NCBI GenBank assembly: GCA_947168405.1
Contig: CAMVLU010000007.1
Coordinates: 1-34,025, forward strand
Direction of reading: 5' to 3'
Length of the DNA stretch: 34,025 nucleotides
Source of the DNA: an uncultured Clostridia bacterium
Lineage (GTDB): Bacteria; Bacillota_I; Bacilli_A; RF39; UBA660
The position numbers and the translations under genes are program-made. Every line of letters starts with the position of its first letter. The stretch's first letter is position 1. The notes beneath the pieces are model-generated. The model ran no database searches, was not told where the DNA came from, and saw only the letters and a program-made list of their open reading frames with translations. Of the stretch, positions 1-9,061 are shown in pieces.

Positions 1-1
1 A

Positions 2-1441
2 CAAAATGAATTACAAGTTAAAACAAATAAAGAATTGTTTAAATATCCATCTAATCCAACAATTGTAATGAAACAATTTGGACCAACTGTTTATATTTTA
101 TTAGATTTTAAAAGTTTATTTATTAAAGAAGCTAAAGAAATAAAAGAGATTGATTATAAATATAATCAATCTAATAAAGAAATAAATGATGAAAATTGGA
201 TTAAATTAATGAATGAAGAAGAAGATATTGTTTTAAAAGATTTACATAATTACTTTATAAATAATAAAATAGAAGATAAAAATAGTTATACTGGTTTATT
301 TGAAGATAAAAATTTAATTGTTATTATGATGGAATCTGTCAATGATATTTATATAAATAAAGAATTATATCCTAATTTTTATAAATTATTAAATAATGGT
401 TTTTATTTTAAAAACAATTATTCTCCTAGAAATTCTTGTTCAACAGGAAATAATGAATTAAGTGGAATGATTGGCTTGTATTCAATTTATAGCGAGTGTA
501 CTGCTAATACTTATAGTGATAATATATATCCAGAAAGTATCTTTAACTTATTTAAAAATAAAGGTTACAATGCATTTTCTATGCATGACTATACTGAGCA
601 ATTTTATCAAAGAAGAAAAATTCATACCAACTTAGGTAGTGAAAAATATTATGATGTTGATGATTTAAAAATACCTTATAATTTAAAAGATGAACAATGG
701 GCTAGCGATGAAGACTTTATGAAAGAAGTTGTTAAAATATTAAATAATTATAGTAAAAATGATAAATTCATGACTTGGTTAACTACCGTTACATCACATC
801 AACCATATGGAGATAGTTTATATGGTAATAAGTATTTAAATTTATTAGAAGATAGTAAATATGATAATTTAGATATGAAAGTCAAAAGATATATGTCTAA
901 ATTAAAAGTATTAGATAATGGATTAGGAATATTACTTGATGGTTTAGAAAAACAGGGAAAACTGGATAATACCGTAATTGTTTTATTTGGAGATCATTAT
1001 CCATATGGAATATCTCAAACACTTTTAGAACCTGCTATCCCCTATTCTACTAAAGAAAAATATGAATTAGAAAGAGTTCCATTTGTTATTTGGTCTAATG
1101 ATATAGAAGCAACAACTTATAGTCAATATACAAGTTATGTTAATTTAACCCCAACTATAGCTAATTTATTTAATTTAAATTATGATTCTAGATATTATGT
1201 TGGATATGATTTATTCTCAAATGATTATAATAGTTTAGCAGTATTTGCTGATTCATCTTGGAAAAATGAATATGCTTTCTATGATGCATCTAATAGTTCT
1301 ATTACTTATTATACTGATAAGGTTTATTCCAAAGATGAAATATTAAAAATAAATGATATAGTTGAAAAGAAAATTTATTATTCTAATTTAGCTATAAGAT
1401 TTGATTATTTTAATTATTTAAATGATAAATTAAAGAAGTAA
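2..1441 (+). CDS. LTA synthase-like sulfatase-family protein (5' truncated by window edge)
   Basis: Frame is open to the window edge (QNELQVKTNKE upstream of the TTG at 35). Alkaline-phosphatase/sulfatase-like motifs: LIVIMMESVND, NSCSTGNNELSGMIG, VIVLFGDHYPYG. Confidence 0.8.
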   Translation, partial: QNELQVKTNKELFKYPSNPTIVMKQFGPTVYILLDFKSLFIKEAKEIKEIDYKYNQSNKEINDENWIKLMNEEEDIVLKDLHNYFINNKIEDKNSYTGLFEDKNLIVIMMESVNDIYINKELYPNFYKLLNNGFYFKNNYSPRNSCSTGNNELSGMIGLYSIYSECTANTYSDNIYPESIFNLFKNKGYNAFSMHDYTEQFYQRRKIHTNLGSEKYYDVDDLKIPYNLKDEQWASDEDFMKEVVKILNNYSKNDKFMTWLTTVTSHQPYGDSLYGNKYLNLLEDSKYDNLDMKVKRYMSKLKVLDNGLGILLDGLEKQGKLDNTVIVLFGDHYPYGISQTLLEPAIPYSTKEKYELERVPFVIWSNDIEATTYSQYTSYVNLTPTIANLFNLNYDSRYYVGYDLFSNDYNSLAVFADSSWKNEYAFYDASNSSITYYTDKVYSKDEILKINDIVEKKIYYSNLAIRFDYFNYLNDKLKK

Positions 1442-1466
1442 GAACTGATTTGTTCTTACTTCTTTT
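1435..1466 (+). terminator. Rho-independent terminator after sulfatase gene
   Basis: GAAGTAAGAAC-TGATTT-GTTCTTACTTC followed by TTTT; 11-bp perfect arms overlapping the stop codon. Confidence 0.85.
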
Positions 1467-1643
1467 CAATATATCTTATATTTTAAAATTAATTTACTTT
1501 AATCAAAAAAATATTTAGCACTAATCTTTAGAAATATTTAATTGAATAATTGTATTTATTACTATGACATAATATATTCTTTAATTAAGAAATATATTGT
1601 TTTTTATAATTTATTATTTTATAATTATCTTAGGAGGAAAAAT

Positions 1644-2717
1644 ATGAAAGATATTAATGTTGTTCAAATTGGAACAGGAAAAATGAGTCGTTATACAATG
1701 CGATATTTACTTGAGAAGGGATGCAATTTAGTAGGTGCTTTTGATATTAATGAAAGCATCATTGGAAAAAGTGTTCATGATGTTTTTAATGAGGTTAATT
1801 CAAATATTATAATTTCTAATATTAATAAATTAGATACCAAATTAAAAGAATTAAAACCTGATATTGCTATTGTAACTACTATGAGTTTATTAAGTGATGT
1901 TGGTGATGTTTTAAAAATATGTGCTAGAAATGGTGTAAATGCTATTACAACATGTGAAGAAGCATTTGATTCTTATAACTCTAATCCAAAATTAACAAAA
2001 GAAATTGATGAACTTGCAAAACAAAATAATTGTACTATTACAGGATCTGGTTATCAAGATGTTTACTGGGGTAATTTAATTAGTATAATTGGAGGTTCAA
2101 CTTTTAAAATAACTGAAATTAAAGGAAGTAGTAGTTATAATGTCGAAGATTATGGTATAGCTCTTGCTAAAGCACATGGAGCTGGTTTAACACTTGATGA
2201 ATTTGATAAAGAAGTTGCAAGTGTTGATAAAATAAGTGATGAAGAAAGAAATAAAATTATAGAATCAGGTAAATATTTACCAAGTTATATGTGGAATGTA
2301 AATGGATGGTTAATTGATAAATTAGGTTTAACTTTGAAAAGACAAACTCAAAAAACAATACCTACTACCTATAAAGAAGATATTTATTCAGAAACTCTTG
2401 GAACTACTGTTAAAGCTGGAGATGCAACTGGTATGAGTGCCGTTGTAACAACTGAAACTAATGAAGGAATTACAATTACTTCAGAATGTATTGGAAAAGT
2501 TTATTCTAAAGAAGATTATGATAAAAATGTTTGGACAATAGTTGGAGAACCAAATACTACTGTTATAGTTGAAAGACCTGCAACAGTTGAACTTACATGT
2601 GCAACAATAGTTAATCGTATACCAGATGTAATTAATTCAAGAAGTGGTTTCGTTTTAACAAGTGAAATGCCTGAATTAACATATAAAATTAAACCATTAA
2701 AGGAGTATTTAAAATAA
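1644..2717 (+). CDS. DapB-like / 2,4-diaminopentanoate dehydrogenase-family NAD(P)-binding oxidoreductase
   Basis: Start revised from 1542 to ATG 1644, preceded by TAGGAGG. N-terminal Rossmann VVQIGTGKMSRYTMRYLLEKGCNLVGAFDIN; overall resembles the dihydrodipicolinate reductase-like amine dehydrogenase family. Confidence 0.65.
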   Translation: MKDINVVQIGTGKMSRYTMRYLLEKGCNLVGAFDINESIIGKSVHDVFNEVNSNIIISNINKLDTKLKELKPDIAIVTTMSLLSDVGDVLKICARNGVNAITTCEEAFDSYNSNPKLTKEIDELAKQNNCTITGSGYQDVYWGNLISIIGGSTFKITEIKGSSSYNVEDYGIALAKAHGAGLTLDEFDKEVASVDKISDEERNKIIESGKYLPSYMWNVNGWLIDKLGLTLKRQTQKTIPTTYKEDIYSETLGTTVKAGDATGMSAVVTTETNEGITITSECIGKVYSKEDYDKNVWTIVGEPNTTVIVERPATVELTCATIVNRIPDVINSRSGFVLTSEMPELTYKIKPLKEYLK

Positions 2718-3112
2718 TGGACGATTGTTTATTTTGTAAAATAATAAAAAAAGAAATACCTTCAGAAATAATATTTGAAGATGATAAAATAATGGTATTT
2801 TTAGATATTAATCCAACAACAAATGGAGATACCTTAATTGTTCCAAAAGAACACTTTGATACAATGTTTGATGTTCCAAGAGAACTACTTAATTATATGG
2901 AAGAATGTTATAAACACATATATGAAGTATATAAGAAAAAATTAAATTGTGATGGATTATCACTTACCACTAACTTTGGAATTGCTCAAGAAATAAAACA
3001 TTTTCATATGCATTTTATTCCAAGATATAAAAATGATGAAGTTAAATATTTATCAAATAAATCTATTTTAAAAAATTTAAAAGAAATACAAGATATAATA
3101 TTAAAGGACTAG
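2717..3112 (+). CDS. HIT family protein
   Basis: CLFCKIIKKEIPSEIIFEDD N-terminus and HFHMHFIP histidine triad; start overlaps the previous stop (TAATGG). Confidence 0.92.
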   Translation: MDDCLFCKIIKKEIPSEIIFEDDKIMVFLDINPTTNGDTLIVPKEHFDTMFDVPRELLNYMEECYKHIYEVYKKKLNCDGLSLTTNFGIAQEIKHFHMHFIPRYKNDEVKYLSNKSILKNLKEIQDIILKD

Positions 3113-3127
3113 TAACCTAGTCCTTTT
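3103..3127. terminator. Bidirectional terminator between convergent genes
   Basis: AAAGGACTAG-TAAC-CTAGTCCTTTT lies between the HIT gene (+) and the pilin-like gene (-). Confidence 0.8.
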
Positions 3128-3533
3128 AACATCCTTCAGTTTTATAATGTATATTTCCAGCATTATCTTTACAAATAACACATGATTTATAATTTAAAGT
3201 AAAATTAACACCTTTATCCATAGTTCTTGAAACAATAACGTAACTAGAACTACAATCCCCTCCTTTTGGATCTTCAAATTCATCAATATAATTACCTTTT
3301 AATAATTCTGTATAAGTAATACTTTTGTTACCATTTACAGCTGGTAAGTGAGATGTATTAGCTATAAAATAATTTTCTGTTCCTCCCTTAAGGGAAGTTT
3401 CTAGATTTTGATATACTCCTTTTTTACCACTTTCAACAACTCTATTAACAGAAATAACAGCCAACGTAGAAACTATAGCAAGTACAACAATAACAGCTAA
3501 CAATTCAGCTAATGTAAAACCTTTTTTATTCAT
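3126..3533 (-). CDS. Type IV pilin-like / pseudopilin with prepilin N-terminal methylation motif
   Basis: MNKKGFTLAELLAVIVVLAIVSTLAVISV class III prepilin signal; Cys residues near the C-terminus. Confidence 0.85.
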   Translation of the reverse strand: MNKKGFTLAELLAVIVVLAIVSTLAVISVNRVVESGKKGVYQNLETSLKGGTENYFIANTSHLPAVNGNKSITYTELLKGNYIDEFEDPKGGDCSSSYVIVSRTMDKGVNFTLNYKSCVICKDNAGNIHYKTEGC

Positions 3534-3604
3534 ATTTTACTCACCTCATATCTATACTAATAATATCATAAAATTAAAATTTTTTAAATAATTTATTATA
3601 TATT

Positions 3605-6082
3605 TTATTTTAAATTCAATTTTTTTAATAATGATTTTCTTATTATATCTACTATTATTATAGAACTTGATAAAAGAATTATAATAAATAATTCTAAAGA
3701 TGTTAAACCATATGTTCTAAATATATCTCCTCCATAATAAATTAAATATATTTGAACTATAATTATAAAAGTTATTATTATCATAAATACTTTATTTTTA
3801 AATATATTAGAAAAAATATTTATACGATATGTTCTAGCATTAAAAGAATTAAATATACCTAAAAAGATAAATAAAGCAAAATAAGCTGTCATTAAATATT
3901 TATTATTCTCACCTATTCTAAATATTGTTTTAATAATAGGTAATTTTAAAAATAAAATACACATTATTGATGAATACAAAGATGTTATTATTATTTCATT
4001 ATACATATAACTATTCATTATTTTTTCATTTTTATTTTTTGGCGGTTCTTCCATATATTCTAAGAGTGCTGGTTCATAAGAAAAAGCAATTGCCGAAAAT
4101 GTATCCATTATCATATTAAGCCATAACATTTGAACTATTGTAATTGGAGATGAAAAACCAATAAAAGGACCAATTATTGATAATATTAAAGCACACATAT
4201 TAACACTTAATTGATAAATAATAAATTTTCTTATACTTTTAAATATTGTCCTACCATAAAGAATTGCTTTAGAAATAGATAATATATTATCATCAAGTAT
4301 TATAATATCACTTGCTTCTTTAGCAACTTCTGTTCCTGAACCCATAGCAAATCCAACATTAGATTGTTTTAAAGCTGGTGCATCATTTACACCATCTCCT
4401 GTCATTCCAACAACTAAATTCATATCTTCAATTACTTTTACTAACCGGCTTTTATCTTCAGGAAGAGCCCTTGATATTACTTTAATATTTTTTATTTTAT
4501 TCTTTAACTCTTTATCGCTTAACTTATTTAATTCTAAACTATCAATGACTAAATCATTTTTATTATTAATAATTCCTACTTCACTTGCAATATTATAAGC
4601 TGTTTCTTTTGAGTCTCCAGTTATCATAATAATATCAATACCAGCTTTTTTAATTAAATCTATTCCAGTATATGCCTCATCTCTTATTTCATCTTTTAAA
4701 TAAATAAAACCTAATAATACATAGTTATTATTTTTTTTATACGTTAAAGTTATAACTCTAATTCCTTTATTATTAATATAAATTTTATTACATTTAGGAA
4801 GTAATACTTCTAATGCTCCTTTATAATAAGTTATATTATCAATAGTTATAATACTATATTTTATTTTACTATTAAAGTGAATTTTATTTTTAACATCTTT
4901 ATTTTTTTTATGATTTCCAATAAATCTTAGTATTGCTTGATCAGTTATATTACCACCAAGTATATCATTATCACTAAAAAAACTATCATTGTTGTAAACA
5001 ATAGAATTGCAAAATAAGTTATTGTTGATTATTTCTTGCTTATTTAAAGATTTAAAATTACTTGTTAAAACATCTATTACTTCTAGTTTTCCTTTCGTAA
5101 TAGTTCCTGTTTTATCAGTTAGTAATATATTAATATTACCAGCAGTCTCTATTCCTACTAATTTTCTAACTAATACTTTATCTTTTAACATTTTCTTCAT
5201 ATTACTAGAAAGTACCAAAGTTATCATCATAGGAAGTCCTTCTGGAACAGCAACAACTATTATCGTAACACTTAAAGTTAAAGCATATATTAAATAATTA
5301 ATCATAAGAGGAATGTTACAAATTGTATTCTTAATTAAATTAATATCATAATGATTACTAATGACTATTTTAGAAAATAAATAAGCAATAGTAACTAAAA
5401 AAGCTCCTATATAACCTATTCTACTTATTACTTTAGCTAAATCTATTAATCTACTCTTTAAAGGACTAATTGGCTCTTTATTGTGTAATCCCATTGCTAT
5501 TTTACCATACATAGTATTGTTACCAACACTCATTACTTTCATTTTACCATATCCAAAGTAGACAGTTGTTCCTCGATATAATTTATTATTCTTATAAATA
5601 TTCTTTTTAGATTCTTTACTCTCGCCATTTAAAATAGATTCATCAACACTTAATTCTCCTTCAATTAGTATCCCATCTGCACCTATTTTATCACCTGATT
5701 CAAGTATTATAATATCATTTACAACTATATCATTTATAAATATTTCTTTAATAACATTGTTTCTTAAAACTTTAATTTTAATATTATCATTAACACTTTC
5801 TAATTTTTCAAATGCTTTATTACTTCCATACTCTGATATAGATGATATAAAAGTTGATAATAAAATAGCAATTATTATTCCAAGTGTTTCAAAAAAATCA
5901 AAATCTTTAAATAAAAAAACAATCTTAATTGCTAAAGCAACTAAAAGAATTTTAATCATTGGATCTCCAAATGATTCTATTAATAAATTTATAAAACTAT
6001 TTTGTTTTTTACTTATTATTTCATTAGTTCCATATTTTTTTCTAAATTCTATTACTTCTATATCACTTAGTCCTTTATTCAT
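3605..6082 (-). CDS. P-type cation-transporting ATPase (Ca2+ ATPase type)
   Basis: DKTGTITKGK phosphorylation motif, VPEGLPM, TGDSKETAYNIA, MTGDGVNDAPALKQSNVGFAMG. Confidence 0.93.
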   Translation of the reverse strand: MNKGLSDIEVIEFRKKYGTNEIISKKQNSFINLLIESFGDPMIKILLVALAIKIVFLFKDFDFFETLGIIIAILLSTFISSISEYGSNKAFEKLESVNDNIKIKVLRNNVIKEIFINDIVVNDIIILESGDKIGADGILIEGELSVDESILNGESKESKKNIYKNNKLYRGTTVYFGYGKMKVMSVGNNTMYGKIAMGLHNKEPISPLKSRLIDLAKVISRIGYIGAFLVTIAYLFSKIVISNHYDINLIKNTICNIPLMINYLIYALTLSVTIIVVAVPEGLPMMITLVLSSNMKKMLKDKVLVRKLVGIETAGNINILLTDKTGTITKGKLEVIDVLTSNFKSLNKQEIINNNLFCNSIVYNNDSFFSDNDILGGNITDQAILRFIGNHKKNKDVKNKIHFNSKIKYSIITIDNITYYKGALEVLLPKCNKIYINNKGIRVITLTYKKNNNYVLLGFIYLKDEIRDEAYTGIDLIKKAGIDIIMITGDSKETAYNIASEVGIINNKNDLVIDSLELNKLSDKELKNKIKNIKVISRALPEDKSRLVKVIEDMNLVVGMTGDGVNDAPALKQSNVGFAMGSGTEVAKEASDIIILDDNILSISKAILYGRTIFKSIRKFIIYQLSVNMCALILSIIGPFIGFSSPITIVQMLWLNMIMDTFSAIAFSYEPALLEYMEEPPKNKNEKIMNSYMYNEIIITSLYSSIMCILFLKLPIIKTIFRIGENNKYLMTAYFALFIFLGIFNSFNARTYRINIFSNIFKNKVFMIIITFIIIVQIYLIYYGGDIFRTYGLTSLELFIIILLSSSIIIVDIIRKSLLKKLNLK

Positions 6083-6163
6083 AAATCCTCCAGATAATTA
6101 TATGAACAATGGTAAAAAAAAAGAAACACAATATCATTTTAATTTTTTAAAATAATTATAAAA

Positions 6164-6187
6164 AAAAATATTGTAAATCAATATTTC
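6164..6187 (-). terminator. Terminator downstream of 63-aa ORF
   Basis: Minus strand ATATTG-ATTTA-CAATAT followed by a long T run, overlapping the TGA stop. Confidence 0.65.
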
Positions 6188-6369
6188 TTTTTTATAAAAT
6201 TTAATTTTTTTACTTTTTCTTCTTCTGGATTTCTTTTATTCCAAAAATCTTGTAAAATCATTTGTTGCACTTCTGGGTCTAATTTATTAAATTCTTCCAT
6301 TGTTATATTGTATGAACATAATGTTCTTCTGTTAATAATTTGCTTTATTGTGTATAATACCTCAAACAT
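6178..6369 (-). CDS. Small hypothetical protein (63 aa)
   Basis: ATG preceded by AGGGGGGG; directly downstream of prs on the same strand; terminator follows. Confidence 0.6.
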   Translation of the reverse strand: MFEVLYTIKQIINRRTLCSYNITMEEFNKLDPEVQQMILQDFWNKRNPEEEKVKKLNFIKKKY

Positions 6370-6380
6370 ATAATCCCCCC

Positions 6381-7457
6381 CTAATTTTTTGCAAAATCTT
6401 CTAATACTTTACTTGTTGCAGATAATATTGGAGAAACTGATCCTCCTATATGGAATGTATATATTATCTTAGCTAAATACTCTGAACAATCACCTATCTC
6501 TAACCATTCTTTATCTTTGGCTTCATCTAATATATACGATAAGTTAGTTGTAAATATCTTGGTAAATAATCCTTCTTTATAAGCTTTTTCAAATACTTCT
6601 ATTCCTTTTGTAAACATTACATAAGCTGAAAACATATAAATTCTTTTAGCACCTCTATTTTTTAATTCACGTGCAACATCTAACATTGATTCTCCACTGG
6701 CAATCATATCATCAACTATAATAATATCTTTACCAGCTACATCTTTTCCTATATATTCATGTTCAAGAATAGGATTTTTACCATCCACTACATGATATAA
6801 ATCACGATGTTTTTCAAAATGTCCTCCAAGTTCACATCCTAACATATTAGCATAGAATCTTGTCCTTTTTAAAGCTCCATTATCAGGTGATACAGCAAGT
6901 AAATTATCTTTTGTTACATCTTCTGTGGTTACAAATTTTTCAAGTATTATATTAGTTGGATAAAAATTATCAAATGATGAAGATGGTATAGCATTTTGAA
7001 CATTAGAATCATGTACATCAAAAGTAATTATGTTTTTTACACCTTGATGAATAAATTCTTGAAGTGCTACTGCACAGTCAAGGGACTCTCTTCCATCTCT
7101 TTTATGTTGACGTGATGCATATAAAAATGGCATTACTAAATTTACTCTTTCAGCATTATTTCTAATAGCACATAAAGTTCTAATTACATCTACATAATGA
7201 TCATCAGGACTTTTATGATTAATATAATTATACATTTTATAAGTTATTGAATGATTCATAGGATCTGTTAAAATAAATAAATCTTTTTTTCTAACACTTT
7301 CTTTTATTACAACTTTTCCTTCTCCATTATTAAATTTGACTTCTTCAACAGGAATTATTAAATCTTCTGTTTCACCCATTAATTCTTTTAAATGAATGTT
7401 AACTTTTTCACCTAATTCCTTACAATTTTCCATTACAACTAATCTTAAATTATCCAT
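6381..7457 (-). CDS. prs: Ribose-phosphate pyrophosphokinase
   Basis: FDVHDSNVQNAIP, IIIVDDMIASGESMLDVARELKNRGAKRIY PRPP-binding loop. Confidence 0.88.
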   Translation of the reverse strand: MDNLRLVVMENCKELGEKVNIHLKELMGETEDLIIPVEEVKFNNGEGKVVIKESVRKKDLFILTDPMNHSITYKMYNYINHKSPDDHYVDVIRTLCAIRNNAERVNLVMPFLYASRQHKRDGRESLDCAVALQEFIHQGVKNIITFDVHDSNVQNAIPSSSFDNFYPTNIILEKFVTTEDVTKDNLLAVSPDNGALKRTRFYANMLGCELGGHFEKHRDLYHVVDGKNPILEHEYIGKDVAGKDIIIVDDMIASGESMLDVARELKNRGAKRIYMFSAYVMFTKGIEVFEKAYKEGLFTKIFTTNLSYILDEAKDKEWLEIGDCSEYLAKIIYTFHIGGSVSPILSATSKVLEDFAKN

Positions 7458-7527
7458 ACTACTACTCCTTATCCTTATATATTTTATCTCATTCTATAAT
7501 AAAAATCAATTATTTTAAAAGAAAAAA

Positions 7528-8499
7528 CTAAAGTAAATCATTAGCTTTTTCTTTAAATTCATCTATAAGCATATTTTTTAACTCATCAGATACATTAATA
7601 TTATTTAATATATTTAATGTTATAACAACTAAATCATGTAAATTAAATGGAAATACATTAAATAATTTACAATATTCATTTAATAAATCTGTATCAAGTG
7701 AAGTCATATCTATTGTTGTAAATGTTAATAATACATTATCTTTAAATAAATCATAAACAAAATGATTTTCTAAAGAATCATAAATATTAAAATAATTTTG
7801 ATAAGTTATAGGAAATTCTAAAATAATATTGTTTTCTTTAACTATCTCTAATAAAATATCATCTGGTTTAATCATTACATTATAAATTATTTTATATGCA
7901 TTAGCAAAAATATCTTTATCTTGAGAAGTTATTTTACTATCTAAAACAATAGTATATTTTATATCATCTTTAACAAACTTATCAAATAAAGCTTTATAAG
8001 TTTCAAAATTATCTAATTTATTCTTTTTAAAATATACACCACTTATTCCTTTATTATAATATTTATATAATATATTAAGAGTATTATACATATCTTCTTT
8101 AGATATATTAGAATCTATTTCTAACACAATATTTAAATTAATTTTTTCATTCTTTATAGTATTTAAACATATTTCTAATACTTTTTCTTTTCCTAAATTA
8201 CCTAAAAAAGTATGTAAATTAATAAATAATTCTCCATATAAAATATTATCACTTTTTAATTTATTAATTAAATCTATTAAAGCAATTTCTATATTATTAT
8301 AACTATTTAATAAACTTCTAGTTAACTTTTTAACATTGTTATAATCTTTTAAACTTTCAAAATCAACAATATCTTCTAATTCTTCTCTTGTAGTATTATC
8401 TTTAGTTAATTTTTGAATGGTATCAATAGGAATAGATCCTAAAAAGTCAATATGCATATCAACTTTAGGCATTTCTTTTAAACTTTCAAATAACGTCAA
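7528..8499 (-). CDS. Adenosine deaminase-fold protein, apparently degenerate
   Basis: PKVDMHIDFLGSI aligns with the ADA motif PKxELHxHLxGS; C-terminal TTIDMTSLDTDLLNEY resembles TDDPxxFxTxLxxEY. Several catalytic motifs are missing. Confidence 0.6.
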   Translation of the reverse strand: MTLFESLKEMPKVDMHIDFLGSIPIDTIQKLTKDNTTREELEDIVDFESLKDYNNVKKLTRSLLNSYNNIEIALIDLINKLKSDNILYGELFINLHTFLGNLGKEKVLEICLNTIKNEKINLNIVLEIDSNISKEDMYNTLNILYKYYNKGISGVYFKKNKLDNFETYKALFDKFVKDDIKYTIVLDSKITSQDKDIFANAYKIIYNVMIKPDDILLEIVKENNIILEFPITYQNYFNIYDSLENHFVYDLFKDNVLLTFTTIDMTSLDTDLLNEYCKLFNVFPFNLHDLVVITLNILNNINVSDELKNMLIDEFKEKANDLL

Positions 8500-8676
8500 A
8501 ATATCACGTCCTTCATAAGTATTATATTATAATTAATAAATAAAAGCAAGTTTGAAAATATATAATTAACCTTATCAGCATATTATAACTTTTTAAAATT
8601 TATATTTAGAGATTAAATAATATGAGTATATTCCTAAAATATTTCTTAACATTTTACAAAAATGTTACATATCAAC

Positions 8677-8705
8677 TTGATTATAAATTTCAAATATGAT
8701 ACTAT
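8677..8705 (+). promoter_or_regulatory. Predicted promoter of small toxin-like transcript
   Basis: TTGATT (8677-8682), 17-nt spacer, TACTAT (8700-8705) with extended -10 TGA; predicted start near G8712. Confidence 0.65.
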
Positions 8706-8776
8706 ATATATGAACACTTAATTAGTTGGGTGATTAATTGCCATACCTTATCTTTAAAAGAAAGGGGGCGATTGTG

Positions 8777-8860
8777 ATGAATAAGAAAGATTTCTTAATT
8801 GCGTCTTTGATTATTCTAAACTTCCTTTTAATTATACTACTTTTTGTAGTATTAATATAA
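8777..8860 (+). CDS. 27-aa hydrophobic peptide, candidate type I toxin
   Basis: MNKKDFLIASLIILNFLLIILLFVVLI*, preceded by the purine-rich SD AAAGGGGG (8761-8768). Absent from the ORF track because of its length. GTG at 8774 is an in-frame alternative start. Confidence 0.65.
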   Translation: MNKKDFLIASLIILNFLLIILLFVVLI

Positions 8861-8868
8861 AATGAAAA

Positions 8869-8900
8869 TCACCTAACAAATCAAACAATGTGTTAGGTGA
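8869..8900 (-). terminator. Hairpin, probable terminator of antisense RNA
   Basis: TCACCTAACA ... TGTTAGGTGA 10-bp arms; T-rich tract follows only on the minus strand. Confidence 0.65.
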
Positions 8901-8922
8901 AAACATAAAATTATATTATGGC

Positions 8923-8958
8923 AACACTCAACATGCGAAATTAAGTGTTCCTTTTTTT
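8923..8958 (+). terminator. Terminator of toxin-like mRNA
   Basis: AACACT-(15 nt)-AGTGTT then CCTTTTTTT. Confidence 0.6.
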
Positions 8959-8989
8959 ATTATATGCAAGACGACTTGCTTACATACTA

Positions 8990-9018
8990 ATAATAACACA
9001 AATAGTCACAAAAGTCAA
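8990..9018 (-). promoter_or_regulatory. Predicted antisense RNA promoter
   Basis: Minus strand TTGACT (9018-9013), 17-nt spacer, TATTAT (8995-8990), TGT extended -10. Confidence 0.65.
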
Positions 9019-9061
9019 AATAAATTTGATACGTAAATTAATTTTAAATAAAAGTTAAAAA

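Larger units (their letters stand above)
8862..8983 (-). ncRNA. Predicted convergent antisense RNA (candidate antitoxin)
   Basis: Minus-strand promoter TTGACT-17-TATTAT with TGT extended -10 (9018-8990). 5' hairpin GCAAG-TCGT-CTTGC; ends in the TCACCTAACA/TGTTAGGTGA hairpin followed by ATTTTCATTTT. Approximate ends. Confidence 0.55.

Noticed and set aside
1519-1536. TTAGCACTAATC resembling half of a CIRCE element
   Set aside because: The second half (GAGTGCTAA) is missing and no chaperone gene follows.
5007-6155. Plus-strand ORFs 5007..5297 and 5757..6155
   Set aside because: Antisense shadows inside the P-type ATPase gene, whose minus-strand motifs are unambiguous; no SD or family signal.
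8623-8700. 25-codon ORF MSIFLKYFLTFYKNVTYQLDYKFQI upstream of the toxin-like gene
   Set aside because: No SD, and it overlaps the predicted promoter and inverted repeat.
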